64,000 nt of DNA from Eudromia elegans. Its lineage: Eukaryota; Chordata; Aves; Tinamiformes; Tinamidae. The stretch's first letter is position 1; each line of letters opens with the position of its first letter. The notes below the pieces were generated by a model that did no database searches, had not been told where the DNA came from, and was given only the letters and a program-made list of their open reading frames with translations. A program made the translations under genes and the position numbers. Positions 12,816-25,689 of this stretch are shown here, piece by piece. The stretch is taken from assembly GCA_003342815.1 (NCBI GenBank), contig PTEX01000120.1, forward strand, positions 2,102,039 through 2,166,038, given 5' to 3'.

Positions 12816-13760
12816 CAAGTACATATTTTGGCTAGTCCATGTTTACTTATGGTAGACTCATATGGCTATTTATCCTTAAGTGAAGTTAAGAACTTATATT
12901 TAGGCAATTATACTTGAAACCTGAGCCCTGGCATTTCTTCACATTGTATGTATGATCTTAATTTGTTTGATGTAACCATAACTCTTCACAGGGATCAGGG
13001 AACAGGTAATACACTCTGTGTTTGTATGTGTTTAAGTGTGTCTATGGGTCTGTGTGCATTTTTCCACCTATTTATTAGCATGTGTTCTCCACACTATGGT
13101 CTCTCTGTAGTATTTTTCTATAATCTCATCCCTTTCTCTATATGTTTTTTTCTTCTATTCACTCTGGCAGGAAAACTTCAAATTTCTTCAAATGCTAAGC
13201 AATCAGAATTCACACCTAAGTACAAGACTTTTAAAGTACCTGTCATTGCTTTATCTGACAGTTCTTTGCTTAGCCCTTACATACCAATTCCCCTTTTGAT
13301 ACTGTCTTGATCCTGTGCTGAAATTTTATGACCACCTATATCCATGCAATCTCATTTCTGTACTTGGTTATGACTGTTTCTGAAATGAATCTGTTGCTGT
13401 CAAAGTTACTGCAACAAGAGGAACATAAATTTTAGGCATTCCTAAAAGGTTTGTGCTTATCTTTGAATGATACAGAGTACTTACATTAGATATCTAGATT
13501 ATGAGATTAGTGGAAGGATAGATTGTGGTATGTTGGAAGGGTGGTTGATCATTGATCAATCAGCAGATTGACAAGTTTGCTGTTGGGAGATATTAACTGT
13601 CTGTGAGTCTGAGTTCTGAATCTAGCTGCAGCTTTTGCCAAAGAAATGCCTTTTCCATAAGGTAACTGGAAGGCAAAAAATAAGAGGGACAACAGCTATT
13701 GAATTTTATATGGGACAGTGGATACTTAAATGTACTATAGTCAGAGGCAATAAGCAGAAC
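12816..13760. other. Intergenic DNA, no gene seen
   Basis: The 120-codon frame at 12948-13310 encodes a hydrophobic, cysteine- and phenylalanine-rich string typical of translated pyrimidine-rich DNA, with no recognisable family. No repeat was recognised. Confidence 0.5.
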
Positions 13761-14950
13761 AGGATCACACAGATTTACAAAGGGGTTAGAGGAGACCATC
13801 CAGTCGAATCCTTTGTTCAGGCACTTAGAGCACATTGCACAGGACCACATTTAGGCGAGCTTTGAATATCACCAGAGAATGAGAATCCATAACCTCTCTG
13901 GACAAACTGTTCCAAACTGCCACTGCAGTCAAAAAGTTTTTCCTCATACGCAGATGGAACTTCCTGGGTTTCAATTTGTGCCTATTTCCTCTTGTCCCCT
14001 CACTGGCCACCATTGAAAATAGACTGTCTTGACACCTCAGCCTCTTGATGCCCTTCCTTTTGTTATTTGTACACACTGATAAGATTCTCTCTCTGTCTTC
14101 TCTTCGCCTGAACTGGCCCAACTCTCTCAGTCTTTCCTCACAAGAGAGAAGCTCCAGTCCTTCATCTTCATAGCCATCTGCTGAACTCCAGTAGCTACAT
14201 GTCTCTCTTGCACTCGGGAGCCCAGAATTTGAGACAGCCCTCCAGTTGTGGCCTCACCAGTGCTGAGGGTGAGGATCACTTCCCTCCACCTGCTGGCAAC
14301 GTCGTCTTTCCTTATACATTTGCCTTGACCACAAGGGTACATTGCTGGCTCATGGTCACCTTTTTATCCACCAGGACTCCAAAGTCCTTCTCTGCAGAGC
14401 TGCTTTCCAGCAGGTCCTCAACCTGTACTGGTGCCTGATGTTTTTCCTCCCTAACTGTAGAAGAGTACACTTCCCTTTTTTGAACTTCACGAGGTTCCTC
14501 TCTGCCCATCTCAATCCTGTCCAGATTCCTCTGAACAGGAAGATCACAGATTTCTATCTATTTTCTATCATCAGATCTCTGATGATCTATTTTCATCAAA
14601 CTTGCTAAGTGTGCTCTCTGTACCATCATTCCAGTATTGATGAACAAGTTGAATAGAATTGGTCTCAGTATTGGATTAGAACTAGAGGCCTCCAATTAAA
14701 CTTTGTGCCATTGAAATCTCTGAGTTCTGCCTTTCAACTAGCTTTCAATTTGCTTCACTGCTGCTAATCTAGCCTGTACTTCATCAGCTTGTCTGTGAGA
14801 ACATTATGAGAGGTAGCGTGAAAAGCCTTACTGAAGTCATGGTAGACAATATCCTCTGTCTTTCCCTCATTTATCCAGCCAGTCCAGATAGTCTATTGCG
14901 TTTTCTAAGGCAGAACTACTAAAGAAAATAGTCATATCTGATTTCTTTTT
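13761..14950 (-). mobile_element. CR1 LINE 3' portion with ORF2 C-terminus (decayed)
   Basis: A 1.2-kb minus-strand CR1, the largest element in the window. The 3' tail is at the low end (13761-13830; gatcacacag, then the 'gactggatggtctcc' block in reverse). ORF2 C-terminal protein is readable over 13825-14121 (GNRHKLKPRKFHLRMRKNF, then VWNSLSREVMDSHSLVIFKA), matching the conserved CR1 end 'GNGHKLKHRKFHLNMRKNFF...WNRLPREVV.SPSLEIFKTRL'. Further upstream come KDFGVLVDKKVTMSQQC (14312-14509 frame) and GRKNIRHQYRL (14356-14547 frame), with the more 5' reverse-transcriptase-domain flank fading out towards 14950. The conserved pieces sit in different frames with indels between them, so the copy is dead. 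The 5' part of ORF2, ORF1 and the promoter are absent, as is usual for CR1. Moderately old. Confidence 0.93.
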
Positions 14951-17099
14951 TGAACTCTACATATTTAAGCTAGGTTCACAATATAATTGGTGCATCAAAA
15001 AAGCTAGCTATTTAGTACCTTTATTATCCTAGGTGTCTATAGCTGTTGCTGTTTCAAAATACTGATGTAACTGAATTGCAATACTTCCTGAAAAATGCAC
15101 TACTGTAAACCTGAAATTCTTTTTTTTTCCTGAGATTTAGTTACAAAGATTCCGTTTGCATATTTTGGTGGCCTTACTCAGATGCTCTAAATCACAACTG
15201 CCGCATAAGAAACACAAATTATTATCATCTTATGTCATATCTGATGTCAGATATGTTATGTTATAACTTCAAATCTCTCTTTATTGCCCAAATTTATATG
15301 CCAAACTACAAGATTTTATGGCTTGTAAAAACTTCAACTGCATAAGATGCTCCACTGAATGACATTTTCTATTAATTCCCAACACAGTAGATTCTATTCA
15401 CATACAGTCCATCATTATACAAATTTAAGGGTTGTTTTTCAATTATTTAAAGGACAGCTGTGCAAACTAAGAAAGGAACAAGCCTGTTTTCCATTTTAAC
15501 AGAGCTGTTGCTTCACTGTTTAAAGAATTCATTTTGCTAAGGTCAACGGTTGCCTCTGCTGCCTTTCTGATCATCTTGCTGCAGGTTCAGAAATGTGTCA
15601 CTTAACTCTTTTGTGCTTCTTTCAAGAGAAAAAGAAAAGGGAGGGAAAAAGAGACACTACTTCATGTATAGCGCAAAAGTTGAAAAACTTGCATGGCGCA
15701 TTATAACAATTCTATGTGTTATTTGTAATTATAACAATTCTATGTGTTATTTGTAATTATGTGCCACCTTCAACTGGTAATTTAATAATGAATATGAATG
15801 AAAAATTGGGATCTGTACTATGTTATTCAGCCTTTATTTATTTTGTAGATGTTTTTTACATGAAAACTATACCAATTAAATTTATCTCGCATTATATTTT
15901 TAACTCGTCAGAGGAGATAAAGATGACATACTATCGAGAGAAATATGTGTAAAAGTCGTTGGACTAACAATGAGCATAATCGGTTGGACAAACAGCTCAT
16001 AAGGCTAAGGTCCTCATATTCTGGCAAAGATATGTTTGTGACCATACTGAATGTTTTAATGGTCTCATGTTCAGTAAATCACTTGCTTCTGGAAAGTGTC
16101 TGATTTGATTTGAAACAAAGACCAGTGGAGCAGGCCTTTGCAGAAGGCCCACTAAGCATTTATGGGAAGCAATGGGTTTATTTTAATATCAGGCAATGAC
16201 AGCATAAGGTAAAGTCTAGGTAGCCACATTTTTTGACATCCTTGGATTTATATCCAATGTGTATTAAAAACTCTAGTTCTCATGTCATGATGCACACACC
16301 AAACTTCTTCACATGGATTTCCAAGTACTAGTTGCAAGTTAACTGTTCAGCCATGGTCTTCACCATAACTTCTGGATATACCAAGATTACTGGGGAAAAC
16401 TGGCCTCTTCTGGTCATCTGACTGAGGAAATTGTAAGATCTATATATAGTAGAGTGATAAATGTAGACATTCAAGGAACTTAAATTTAGGAAAGACATTT
16501 AGTGAGACAGGCAAGAGCTTATTGTGTTTTTTCACAATTGCTCTCCTATGATATCATTCTTTCCTTGACACTCTTCAGGAGTGGACCTATACATTTTGTG
16601 CCTGGAAAAAGGCCAGATGAAAATGTTTTGGGTGCCAAAGTATTTAATATTTATATTAAGATAAATATTAGCAATGACACGTTAGAATAAAATACCAGAG
16701 TAGTCATTAGGCTCCCATGTCAGAGAAAGATGATTTAGTTAATACTGTAAAGAAGGACTAAGCACTTCCTGCACAGAATATCCACAGTCATAGCAATGAC
16801 ACTCCAGTGGCTAAGATCACTTTGGAACAAAATTTGCTATCATCTTATGATATTTACTTTGTTTGCTATAAATGAAGATTGACTTAATATCTCTCAGGGA
16901 TAATACAGCATAAAATAGAACACCAAAGATAATAATACATGAGAACAACTGAATTCACAGAGAAAAAAAAATATATATATTTTTTAATGTAGAGCTGCAT
17001 GTATTCAAATCACTGATCATTCCTTCAAAATTTGTATTTTAAATTAATAATCTTAAATTAATAATCTTTAAATTGTTTAAATTGTTTCTGATTGATAGA
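14951..17099. other. Intergenic DNA, no gene seen
   Basis: Unique A+T-rich DNA. It holds an inverted repeat at 15236-15255 (catatctga/tcagatatg, 2-nt loop), the 28-bp tandem duplication listed separately, a perfect 20-bp A/T palindrome at 16966-16985 and a 14-bp tandem repeat (taaattaataatct twice) at 17040-17067. Open frames of 78 codons or fewer have no domain. Confidence 0.55.
15701..15756. repeat. Perfect 2 x 28 bp tandem duplication
   Basis: The unit beginning ttataacaattctatgtg occurs twice head to tail (15701-15728 and 15729-15756) with no mismatch. Perfect identity suggests a recent slippage event or a length polymorphism. A third partial unit (ttat) follows. Confidence 0.92.
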
Positions 17100-17291
17100 C
17101 AATCCAGGAAATATTCAAAGTTGGCTGTCTGGAAGAGAACTATTTAAAGCTCTGAGCTACAACTGCTTGACATTGTACCTTTGCCTAACAAAGCGCAACA
17201 TAACGCTGTGAAAACTCGTAGGCTATCGGTAAATTGGCTCTGGCCTGGCTTACTTGTGATTAAGCAAGTGAAAGAAAACAATTCAGCTTCA
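17100..17291. other. Candidate conserved regulatory element (unproven)
   Basis: A stretch of balanced composition in A+T-rich DNA. It keeps four CpGs within about 40 bp (17193-17230), although CpG is otherwise rare here. It also has several SOX/TCF-like sites: cattgt at 17171-17176, and facing ctttg/caaag at 17079+100 (17179-17183) and 17189-17193. An NKX2-like caagtg lies at 17265-17270. These are short motifs seen by eye. No coding frame or repeat explains the block. Without an alignment to other birds this remains an inference. Confidence 0.3.
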
Positions 17292-20025
17292 TATGATTAA
17301 ACCTTTTTTCGCCCAAACAAGGCATATTCATTTGTGTTCTTTGGCCCATCCTCCCTCTTAAGAAGGGAGAAGGCTGTGTGGGAGACTGAGCGATAGCATG
17401 GGCCAAAATCATGATAATGAGAGCTCTAACAACTAAGGAGTAGGAGTGACTACGTATCAATATTTGAGCTTGTATAGCTCCTGACTCTATTTCACTAATA
17501 TAGATGCCATGTTAAAAATCCTTTTCAATCAGCAGAAAAAAAATGATTAAGTTAAATATTTTGATACAGTCTTGCTTAGGTATTAAAAGAGCATAAAACT
17601 CTCTTTTTCAGAACAGGTTGTGCCATGACATGTGGGCTTCCTCACACAGCCATGTTAGTTGTCTTTATGGTATATGTCTCTTGCTGCTTTTCACATTACT
17701 TCCACGGAGAGAGATATTCAGCTCTATAAGTTTTACAGTTTTACTGTTCTAATAAAAGTGATTCTTTTTTTTTGCATACACTTATCTTTTGACCAACCTT
17801 GAACTCCTTGAACTCTGCTGCCTTTTTTTTTTTTTTTTTTGTATGTGTGTGTGGCTGTATCTATTGTTTCGTCTATCCTGTCTCACAAAGCCTAATCACT
17901 TCTTAAATATATCTCCAGCAAAGGACACATTACATATTTTTTAGATTCAAAGAGCCCAGTGATTGCTTACAGCTCTGAGATACTCCTGCTGCTAGAAACC
18001 AAATCCCTTGTCAAGTCCCTACACTGTCAAGTGTAGGCATCTCCTATACTTGATGTCCTTGAAAATTGCATTTCCTGATGAGAGGGGTCACTCTTTTTTA
18101 CTACAGATTTATCTTATGTGTTAAAGTTTGCTCAGCATCCAAACACCTACCGGAAACAAATGTATAATAAAAAAAATGAGAATTTCAACTGACAATTTTC
18201 ACCACTGAAAGAACGCCAAGCAGTGGGACCACATATCCTGGAATTCAGAAGAGATATAATCAAGGCAAAACAGCTGAGCATTAAGGCAGTAATACTGCAG
18301 AAACCTATAGGTAAATATTAAACAAACAAACAAAAAAACCCCAAAAATCTTAAACAAATGCTGCCTTTTGTTAAAGCTTGGCTCCAGGTAGGTATATGTA
18401 AAGCCAGGCTGTATAGAAGCATTCACTAAAGTACTTTCTCAGAGCTATTGCTGTTGATTGTTGATCTTTAAAACAACGAAGAAAACTTGAAGAGCTGTAA
18501 TTGCTTTTAAGAGTGTAGAAAATGTAGAGAATAGGCCAAACCACTTTAGATAATTCCTTCCACAACTATTTTATTAAAGAACAAAGGAGCATCACTAAGA
18601 AGATTTTGTTATCTTCCCTGGAACTGCAAACAACACAGCTGAGAGGAACGTGGAGGAAGGGAGTTACTGTGTTGCAGCCTAGAGATAAATACTCAGACCT
18701 GAAGCAGCTTTCTGAGGGGCTTGGATTCACAGAGATCCAGGCAGCAGTGTTGTGCAGTATGTGGAGGATTCTTGCTGGCATAAAAGTCTTGCAAAGAAAA
18801 CTTAGATTACCTGTTTGATAACAGAGGGATCACGGCTCCCTCTGCAGAGGCTACCATTGGTCAGAGGATGCATAAATGATAAATTAAGGCATGTCAGAAC
18901 CAAGGGTCAGAAATAGAAGAACCAGCCCTCAAAAAGAGCATTTTAAATATTATTCTGAAATATTATTCTGAAAAAGAATATATATATATACAGTGCTCTG
19001 ACTGGACAACATAAATTTGCTTCCAAAACCAAAAGTTAAGAGTACTAAGAGACAAGCCTCTAAATTTATGAGAGAACTTAAAGACAATGAATGAATTAAG
19101 GAATTGGCAGTAACTCTTTTTTTATGACTTTTGGTTTCAAATCTTCTAAATTATGCATGACTAATCATTTAAGGTCTTTTGTCATGCTAAAAGAACTATG
19201 CATTCACCTCAAAAATATTATTTAAACAATAGAAATATAAGTAATTGAAAAAAGTTATCATGCAATCACAGCTCCCCACAATGCCACATGCAAATATGAA
19301 AATATAATAATGCATAATAATGTCTATTCTGCACTGCAGAAACTTTAGGAACTGGAAGCTTTTTTTTTTTTTTTTGATAAAAATATGAACAAGAAGCATG
19401 TTTTTCCTAGGCCAACCACATTAATTTTCTGATTTGCCCAGAATAGCAGGCCATACTGGTAAGCTGATAATTCTATCAATAGTTATGGAATATTAGGTTT
19501 GCAAGCTAGAGATCTAAAGTAAGAAACTGCTACACTTCCATTGCATTGTTTCATCCATGGAAATCCATTTTACCACTCTGAAGTCTCTGTTAAAAATGAG
19601 TTGGCCTGCTAGTATTGTCTAGCTTGTTATCTAAAATCCCATGTGTTTTGTGAGATCAATACAGTCAGAAGCTGGATATTTATCAGTAGAATCAGAATTA
19701 CAGTTTGCTTTATGGGCTTGACTGCAATTTGTCACTCACAGTATTTCTCAACTCTAGGACTATAGTCCTAGTAGAAGAACACAGTGCTAAGAGACTATAT
19801 AGCTGATCTTGTATCCCAACACTTTCTCAAAAGTATTGCGGAGAAAATGGATGTTGTGATTGATGTGTGGCTTTGCTGTGTAGGTGACAGATCTATTTAT
19901 TTTATTATTTGCATTAAAATGTAGAAGCTATAGAAATGGGACATATTGATTAGGAACAGAGATTTACTGCAAAATGTTGTTGGGCAGTGTGTTCTCTACT
20001 ATTTCTGTCTTTTCCAGATACTGCT
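17292..20025. other. Intergenic DNA, no gene seen
   Basis: No gene supported. Contains a T18 run followed by gtatgtgtgtgtgg (17823-17854), a 13-bp tandem duplication aaatattattctg at 18945-18970 followed by (TA)n near 18979-18990, and a T run near 19361. Opposed open frames at 18566-18818 are unrecognised on both strands. Confidence 0.55.
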
Positions 20026-20175
20026 GAGAACACTTTTGCTGCTCCCAGGACAGTAGCATTCTAGCAGCGCAGCAGCAGCAGCAGCTGGGGGAAGTTTGAC
20101 ACATTTTCCACCACTTGGCACTGCCCTCTGAGCGGCGTCCAGGTGCCCTTTCTCCAAGTGCTTGCTCTGCCATTC
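20026..20175. other. Unidentified G+C-rich patch with short (CAG)n
   Basis: About 150 bp of raised G+C with a short (CAG)n run (agcagcgcagcagcagca near 20064) and a few CpGs (gagcggcgtcc). A 69-codon minus-strand frame (MAEQALGERAPGRRSEGS...) crosses it. It has a polycysteine stretch from the CAG repeat and no recognisable domain. It might be an exon of a noncoding transcript, a relic repeat or a chance patch. Confidence 0.3.
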
Positions 20176-21680
20176 TTTATTTGTGTTGATTATAAATTAG
20201 TGACATTTCACACATACAAAAAACAACCCATTTTGTTAAAAAACAAAAACAATGAAGATATTTCTGCCAAATGACTGCATAGATACTGTTGCTTAACACT
20301 ACTATTCTAGTAGTCAACACTACCAGTCAAATTTTTAACACAGTAAATTATAGCTCATGCTGCAGCTACTATTTACCTCTCTTAGTTTGAATAGAACTAT
20401 TCCAAAGGATGACATATTAATTAACTGAGAGATGGAAGATATGTAATAGCTACCAAAAAGTAAAACTGGAACTGCAGAGATGTACTAACAATTATTTTAA
20501 AATGAAAATGCATTATTTTTATATCAATATTGAAATATAATTTAATTCAATGTTAAAAATTTTTCAACAGCTAAGGAGTTTATGAAGAGTGTATGAAAAT
20601 TAAATTTCTATAAGACAATCTAGTCATACTCCATGTTTATATGATGAAGTTAAATTATTCCTTTAAAAATATGTGACAAGATTATTTTTTTACCTAATAA
20701 AGTCTGCTGATTTTTTACATCTTAAATTTTGTCAGTGTATTTGAACATCGACATATATTATTGTTAGCTGAATGCCAGCCATTCAGCATGTTTTTGTACA
20801 TATAATTAGAGACAGCATTTGGATCAGAAATCAAATTAGCCATAAATTAGAGTTCATGAATCAGCTTTTAACATTGTTACTTAGATAAAAGATGTCATCG
20901 CATTATATTTTTTTTTTTTGCCCAACAAAGGCATTTCATACAATCATTTAATTTACTGAAATTCTTCTGATGCCCAAGTTTCTTCTAAGTCAAAATATGG
21001 GCCACTTTAGAATGACTAAAACCTTCATTCAGAGAAAGTAATTTATTTCTTGCTTAGGGTGAACAGTATTGTTTTCAGGGGAATAGCCATCCATTATATG
21101 CAGCTTGAAATAACATTCAGCAAAACTAGTAATTTAAATCTATTTCTCATTTTTCCTGTAAGACACTTCAGTGACGTGTTTTACGAGACTAGTGCTATTT
21201 CTCATCATAAAAATCCTATAAGCTTCTATAAGCTTGAGAATGAATGCATCTGCTTACAGCTATTAAGAAAATCTCATTTTTACCTTTGTTTGAAGATACT
21301 GAATTGAGAGCATTCTTACAAGAAAGGGAGGAAGAGAGGAAGAGAATTAAATTGCCCCTACTCTTCCTTTCTCTATCAGTTTGTTGTTCATATTTTATGC
21401 AATAGGTTCTTAACCTGGAAGTCCTTACAGAACATATGCCACAGATGGGAACATGTCAGATGTGAAGCTGATGAAAACTGAGATAGAGCCAGAGCTGGGT
21501 ATGGATGTTGAGCAAGTTATCACCTGGCCAGGAGTGAGCTGGCACAGGTGACAGTCCCCATTTGAGAGAGAGCATCTTGCAATAAAGTAAGAAACACCAG
21601 GGCTAGCTAATAGGGGGAAAGCAGGTTGTCCAGGGCAATATGGAGACCATGACAGAGTATTTTGCTTCTGTACCCAAATT
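20176..21680. other. Intergenic DNA, no gene seen
   Basis: A+T-rich unique DNA, with a G+C-richer stretch (about 21420-21660) next to the CR1 tail that follows. That stretch does not align by eye with CR1 and gives only an unrecognised 86-codon minus-strand frame. Confidence 0.5.
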
Positions 21681-21852
21681 ATCATAGAATCATAGAATGC
21701 TTAAGGTTGGAAGAGACCTCTAGAGGTCATCTAGTCCAACCCCCCTGCACATGCAGGGTCTCCTGGAGCATGTGGCACAGGGTGGTGTCCAAGCAGGTTT
21801 GGAAGATCTCCAGAGAAGGAGACTCCACCACCGCCTCTCTGGGCAACCTGTT
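21681..21852 (-). mobile_element. CR1 LINE 3' end, well preserved, 5'-truncated
   Basis: On the plus strand the element starts with two intact reverse-complement tail octamers (catagaat at 21683-21690 and 21691-21698). It continues through 'aaggttggaagagacct', 'aggtcatctagtccaac' (21724-21740), 'cctggagcatgtggcaca', 'tccagagaaggagactcc' (21808-21825) and 'ctctgggcaacctgtt', where it is cut off at its 5' side (21852). It is clearly less diverged than the CR1 pieces at 10.6, 12.6, 13.8 and 44.3 kb. It shares the unusual 'gagcatgtggcacagggt' variant with the plus-strand copy at 30.4 kb, so both likely belong to one subfamily. Confidence 0.95.
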
Positions 21853-24800
21853 ATCTCACACATATCTAAGTGAATCATTTGCAAAACATGAACATTTATT
21901 ATTATTACTTTTTTTTTACTTGAATTGACTTTTAGGTATTTTTGCCTTTGTTTCACTGTTTTATTTTCAAGCATTTATAGAGTTTATCATCACACTTAAA
22001 GACCTTTCGTCTACCTTTTTAGGCACTTTGCCTGCTACCATGACTAAAGCACCTGCAGAGATGCTCCACCAGTGAAGGAGGATTACATAAAACTGTTCTG
22101 GCCACCCAAGAGTTAGAGATCAAAGGAAGAAACACTGAAGTATTAACCTTCTATCATGAACTTTGAACCTAAATGGAATAGGAATCTAGCAGCTCTTCTT
22201 GATCTTTCACAAATTTATTAAGCTTCTTCGTTTTCTTGATTAAAATCTGTACTGAAAATTTTGTAGGAAATATTTTATGAATATATCTATATGTAATCAT
22301 AACTGCCTTTAAATTATGTATTAGAAAACATTTCAAAATCATTACTGAATTTTTTTTTATACAATTCTGTTCTCTTTTAATACATGTAACTGTAGAGCTT
22401 TAATTCATCTTTTCAGTACCTCCAATAATACTGCTGATTGTCCATGCTTAGGCTGCATATTAAATATTACTTCTTTTTTTTAATACATATGCAAGTACTT
22501 AGTTCTCTTTTGTGATATTTTTAATAATACTGGTTCAAAAATTCATCCATAATTTTTAGGTATTTACTGCTTTTTTTTTTTCTTATTCACTACAGCTTCA
22601 TTAAAGTTCCTGATTTTAACATAGCACAAAAAGATTTTTTTTAAAAATATATTTCTTCTGATATTTGATTCATTCATTCTTCAGTTATTTTGAGATCACA
22701 TTTTAAAATTAATCTTTAACACTTGACACAAACTTTTCAGTAACTTAATTTCTTTCTAAAGAGGGCTGAAGCTCATCACACATATTTTACTCAAATCAAG
22801 AAATATTGCTGAAATTATGCAAATAATTAAGTTTTTTTAATGAGTGGCTTATTTTTTAAAAGAGACTATCTCATTTTAGAGATGATTAATCTATGCATTT
22901 GATGCACATTCATTTGAATATGAATAAAACAGTTTCTTCTGAGTCTTGCTTTGATTAAATTTATCCTTAGATAAATCAGTAACTTGGTCCCCACATTCCT
23001 TTGTAAAGAATACATAGAATCTGAGATATTTATATTTGTAAAACACATTAATCTTTTTATTTTTAAACTTAGAGTTTATAGTTCTAATCTAACAGTTATG
23101 CTTTTTACTTCTTTCAGAAGAACCACTATCTTTCATATTGTTTTGAAAATAAGAATCAAGAATTGTATGTGGCGGTAAAACTGTCAACCACCTTTTGATA
23201 TGACTTTATTCAGAACTAGAAGTGTGTCTTGGTTTGCACACGTTTTTCCAGAGATGCACAGTGCCTCAGAGTAAAAATACTTCCTTTAGTGTAATTTTAA
23301 CGTCAATGGGAGAGACTCAATTTTTCCAGCTTGAAAAATGAAGTTTATCAGCTCCCCTAACTTTCTCTCTGGTAAGTAAAGCTTGTATATAAAAAAAGAA
23401 AACTTATATTGAAATAACAACACCTACTAAATTTGACCACCAAAGTAGGAAAGACTATGTACGTTTTCTGCCCAGTGAGACAGCTGGGAAATCTGTAGAA
23501 AAGACAAATTATGTGACAGATTAAAAAAGGAGAGAGAAGGAGAGAAAGAAGCCTTTAAAGTAATGTCCCTATGCTCCTAAAACTTCAAAGAATAATAAAT
23601 AGTGAGAGCAAGGTGCTTCCAGAGGACTATATTGAACATGTAAGATGAGATAATTTTGAGGTAACCAAGCTGAAATATTAAACAAAAGCACCTTTTTGAA
23701 ATTCTCCACTCCTACAGATCCTTATGTTCCCATTACTACTTGGAATCTAGACTGCAGAATAGTCCCCTAAAGGCATGGGCTTCTCTGAGATGTTGTCATA
23801 CATTAAGTACAGTCTTTTATAGAGTGTGATGTTGCCATTTACACCTGAATAATTTTCTGCTGATCATTCTACAGTCTTCTACAGTTAGTGCCTGTGCACT
23901 CTCTCAGCTCCAATGTTGATTCCATAACATTCCTGCACATCTCCTACTCAAAAGGTTCATAAATGACAAATATAAACAATTAAATGTTTGCAAAAAGCAA
24001 AAGTTAGGTCAAAGGAACTCTCAGCCTACACTGGTTTCCCAGAATCTACTCAAACTGCTGATGACAGTATAGAAACTCTTCATATCTCCTTTATTCTGTT
24101 TTCACACCAGAATATGTTGAGAAATATTTAAAGGAAAATCTCTTTATGTCCCTAACTGCTCTTTTTTTGTTGGTGGTGGTTTTGTTTAGTTTTTGGATGT
24201 TGATTCCTCCCCTGTCCTGCCCTCTGCCCGCCTGCTAAGAGCTGATGCACTAGGCCGGTACAGTTACAAACGTATTGATAAAAAAGAATGACCGCTTTTT
24301 TCATTAGTGTTTCTGAGGTTTCTGTAAAGGCAAATGCTGACTGAAGAGAGTGGCAGAAAATATTTTACTCTCTGGCTGTTACCTAGGCAAATGATCAAGT
24401 TTCTTTTCATTGTCAAACAAGTGGCAATAGTCCATTAAAAGTTGTTGTCCTCTAATTATAGGCCTCAGATGCTTGCACTATATTCTTAAAAGCTTCTTTT
24501 TTTCCTTTTTTTCTTTACCCATCTTATCATAATCTTACAAACATACTAGATTCAGATTTCTTATTGTTTTAAATATATCTTTTGAAGTTTCTCCATCAAT
24601 CCTGATGGTAGGATTTCTTGTCTCTTTGTCAAAACAACCAGTAAAATGCAGAAGCAGTTGTTAAGTCACACAGAAATTGAGTGAAAATGAACCAGCATAT
24701 GCTAATCAGTGGTAAATGCCTAACGTTTTTCTTTTCTTTTTCCTTTTTTGTTTTTATTTATGAGGAAAAAATTGTCTTTTAGAACAGTTCGGAAATAATC

Positions 24801-25689
24801 TCTTTGGAAAAACAGATTATTTTTTCACATTATATTCAACTTTACTCTCTCATAGAGAACAAAAGGGAATATAGATATACAAAATGATGTTACATTTGAG
24901 TTATGGAGAGTGCTTGAATTGTGGAAATTGTAATTTCTTTTAAAAACTCTTCATGATTTTAAGTCTAATGAGATTGCCTCTGCTCAGAGGGAGATGCTGC
25001 AGAGTATATCTGGAAACTCGAGAGTAGTAGGAAAAGTCTTATATCTCATCTTATTCAGAGCATGAAACAAATCTTAAGACTCTCTGAAATATGTCCTCAC
25101 TGTTAACACAGTTTAAGAGATTTACCATAGTGTCTGGGGAATTACTTTTGCGTAGATGAGAGCAAGAACATGGGGTGCTCAGAACTGACTTTTTAACAGT
25201 GTAGAACATTCGCAGCTGTGTCCTCATAACTGGTTGCTTTTGGCCTTAGGCACCTAACAGTAAGGATTTTTTTTTTTTTATTTCTGGTTCTGTTATAATT
25301 TTATCCTCTATTTCTGACATAATAGACTTCACCTTGAACACACTGAATGTCAGCATACAGAGGTGGGGGACAGTTTTCTGTACCAAAACCCTTAATGTGC
25401 AGCAGAGACCCTCCTTGATATGAATGTCAGCTCATTTCTGGAAGCCACCAGACTGGTGAGTTTAAAATGGAAACGGGTGTTTGAAATTGTGTGTCATTGA
25501 AGAACAGATTGAAAATAAATCTGTAAGACATAATCAAAACATGTCATAAAGTATAGTATTAAAAGCATTACTAAAAAGATAGACCCATATTTTTAAACTG
25601 CACAAAGTGAAGAACAATTCTGTGTGCCCAGGTAGTCTTTATCTACAGATGTGAAGATTTTTTTTTTTTTTAAAATATTATGTTAAATA
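21853..25689. other. Intergenic DNA, no gene seen
   Basis: A+T-rich DNA with no recognisable exon or mobile element. A pyrimidine-rich stretch lies at about 24727-24760 and a 13-bp T run near 25267. A small G+C-richer spot (tgccctctgcccgcctgc, about 24217-24236) is unexplained. All open frames are 64 codons or shorter. Confidence 0.55.

Noticed and set aside
13593-14608. Several separate open frames on both strands
   Set aside because: They are pieces of the CR1 copy (minus strand) or its shadow frames, not host genes.
18566-18818. Opposed 71- and 70-codon frames
   Set aside because: Shadow pair in a locally G+C-richer spot; no domain or splice context.
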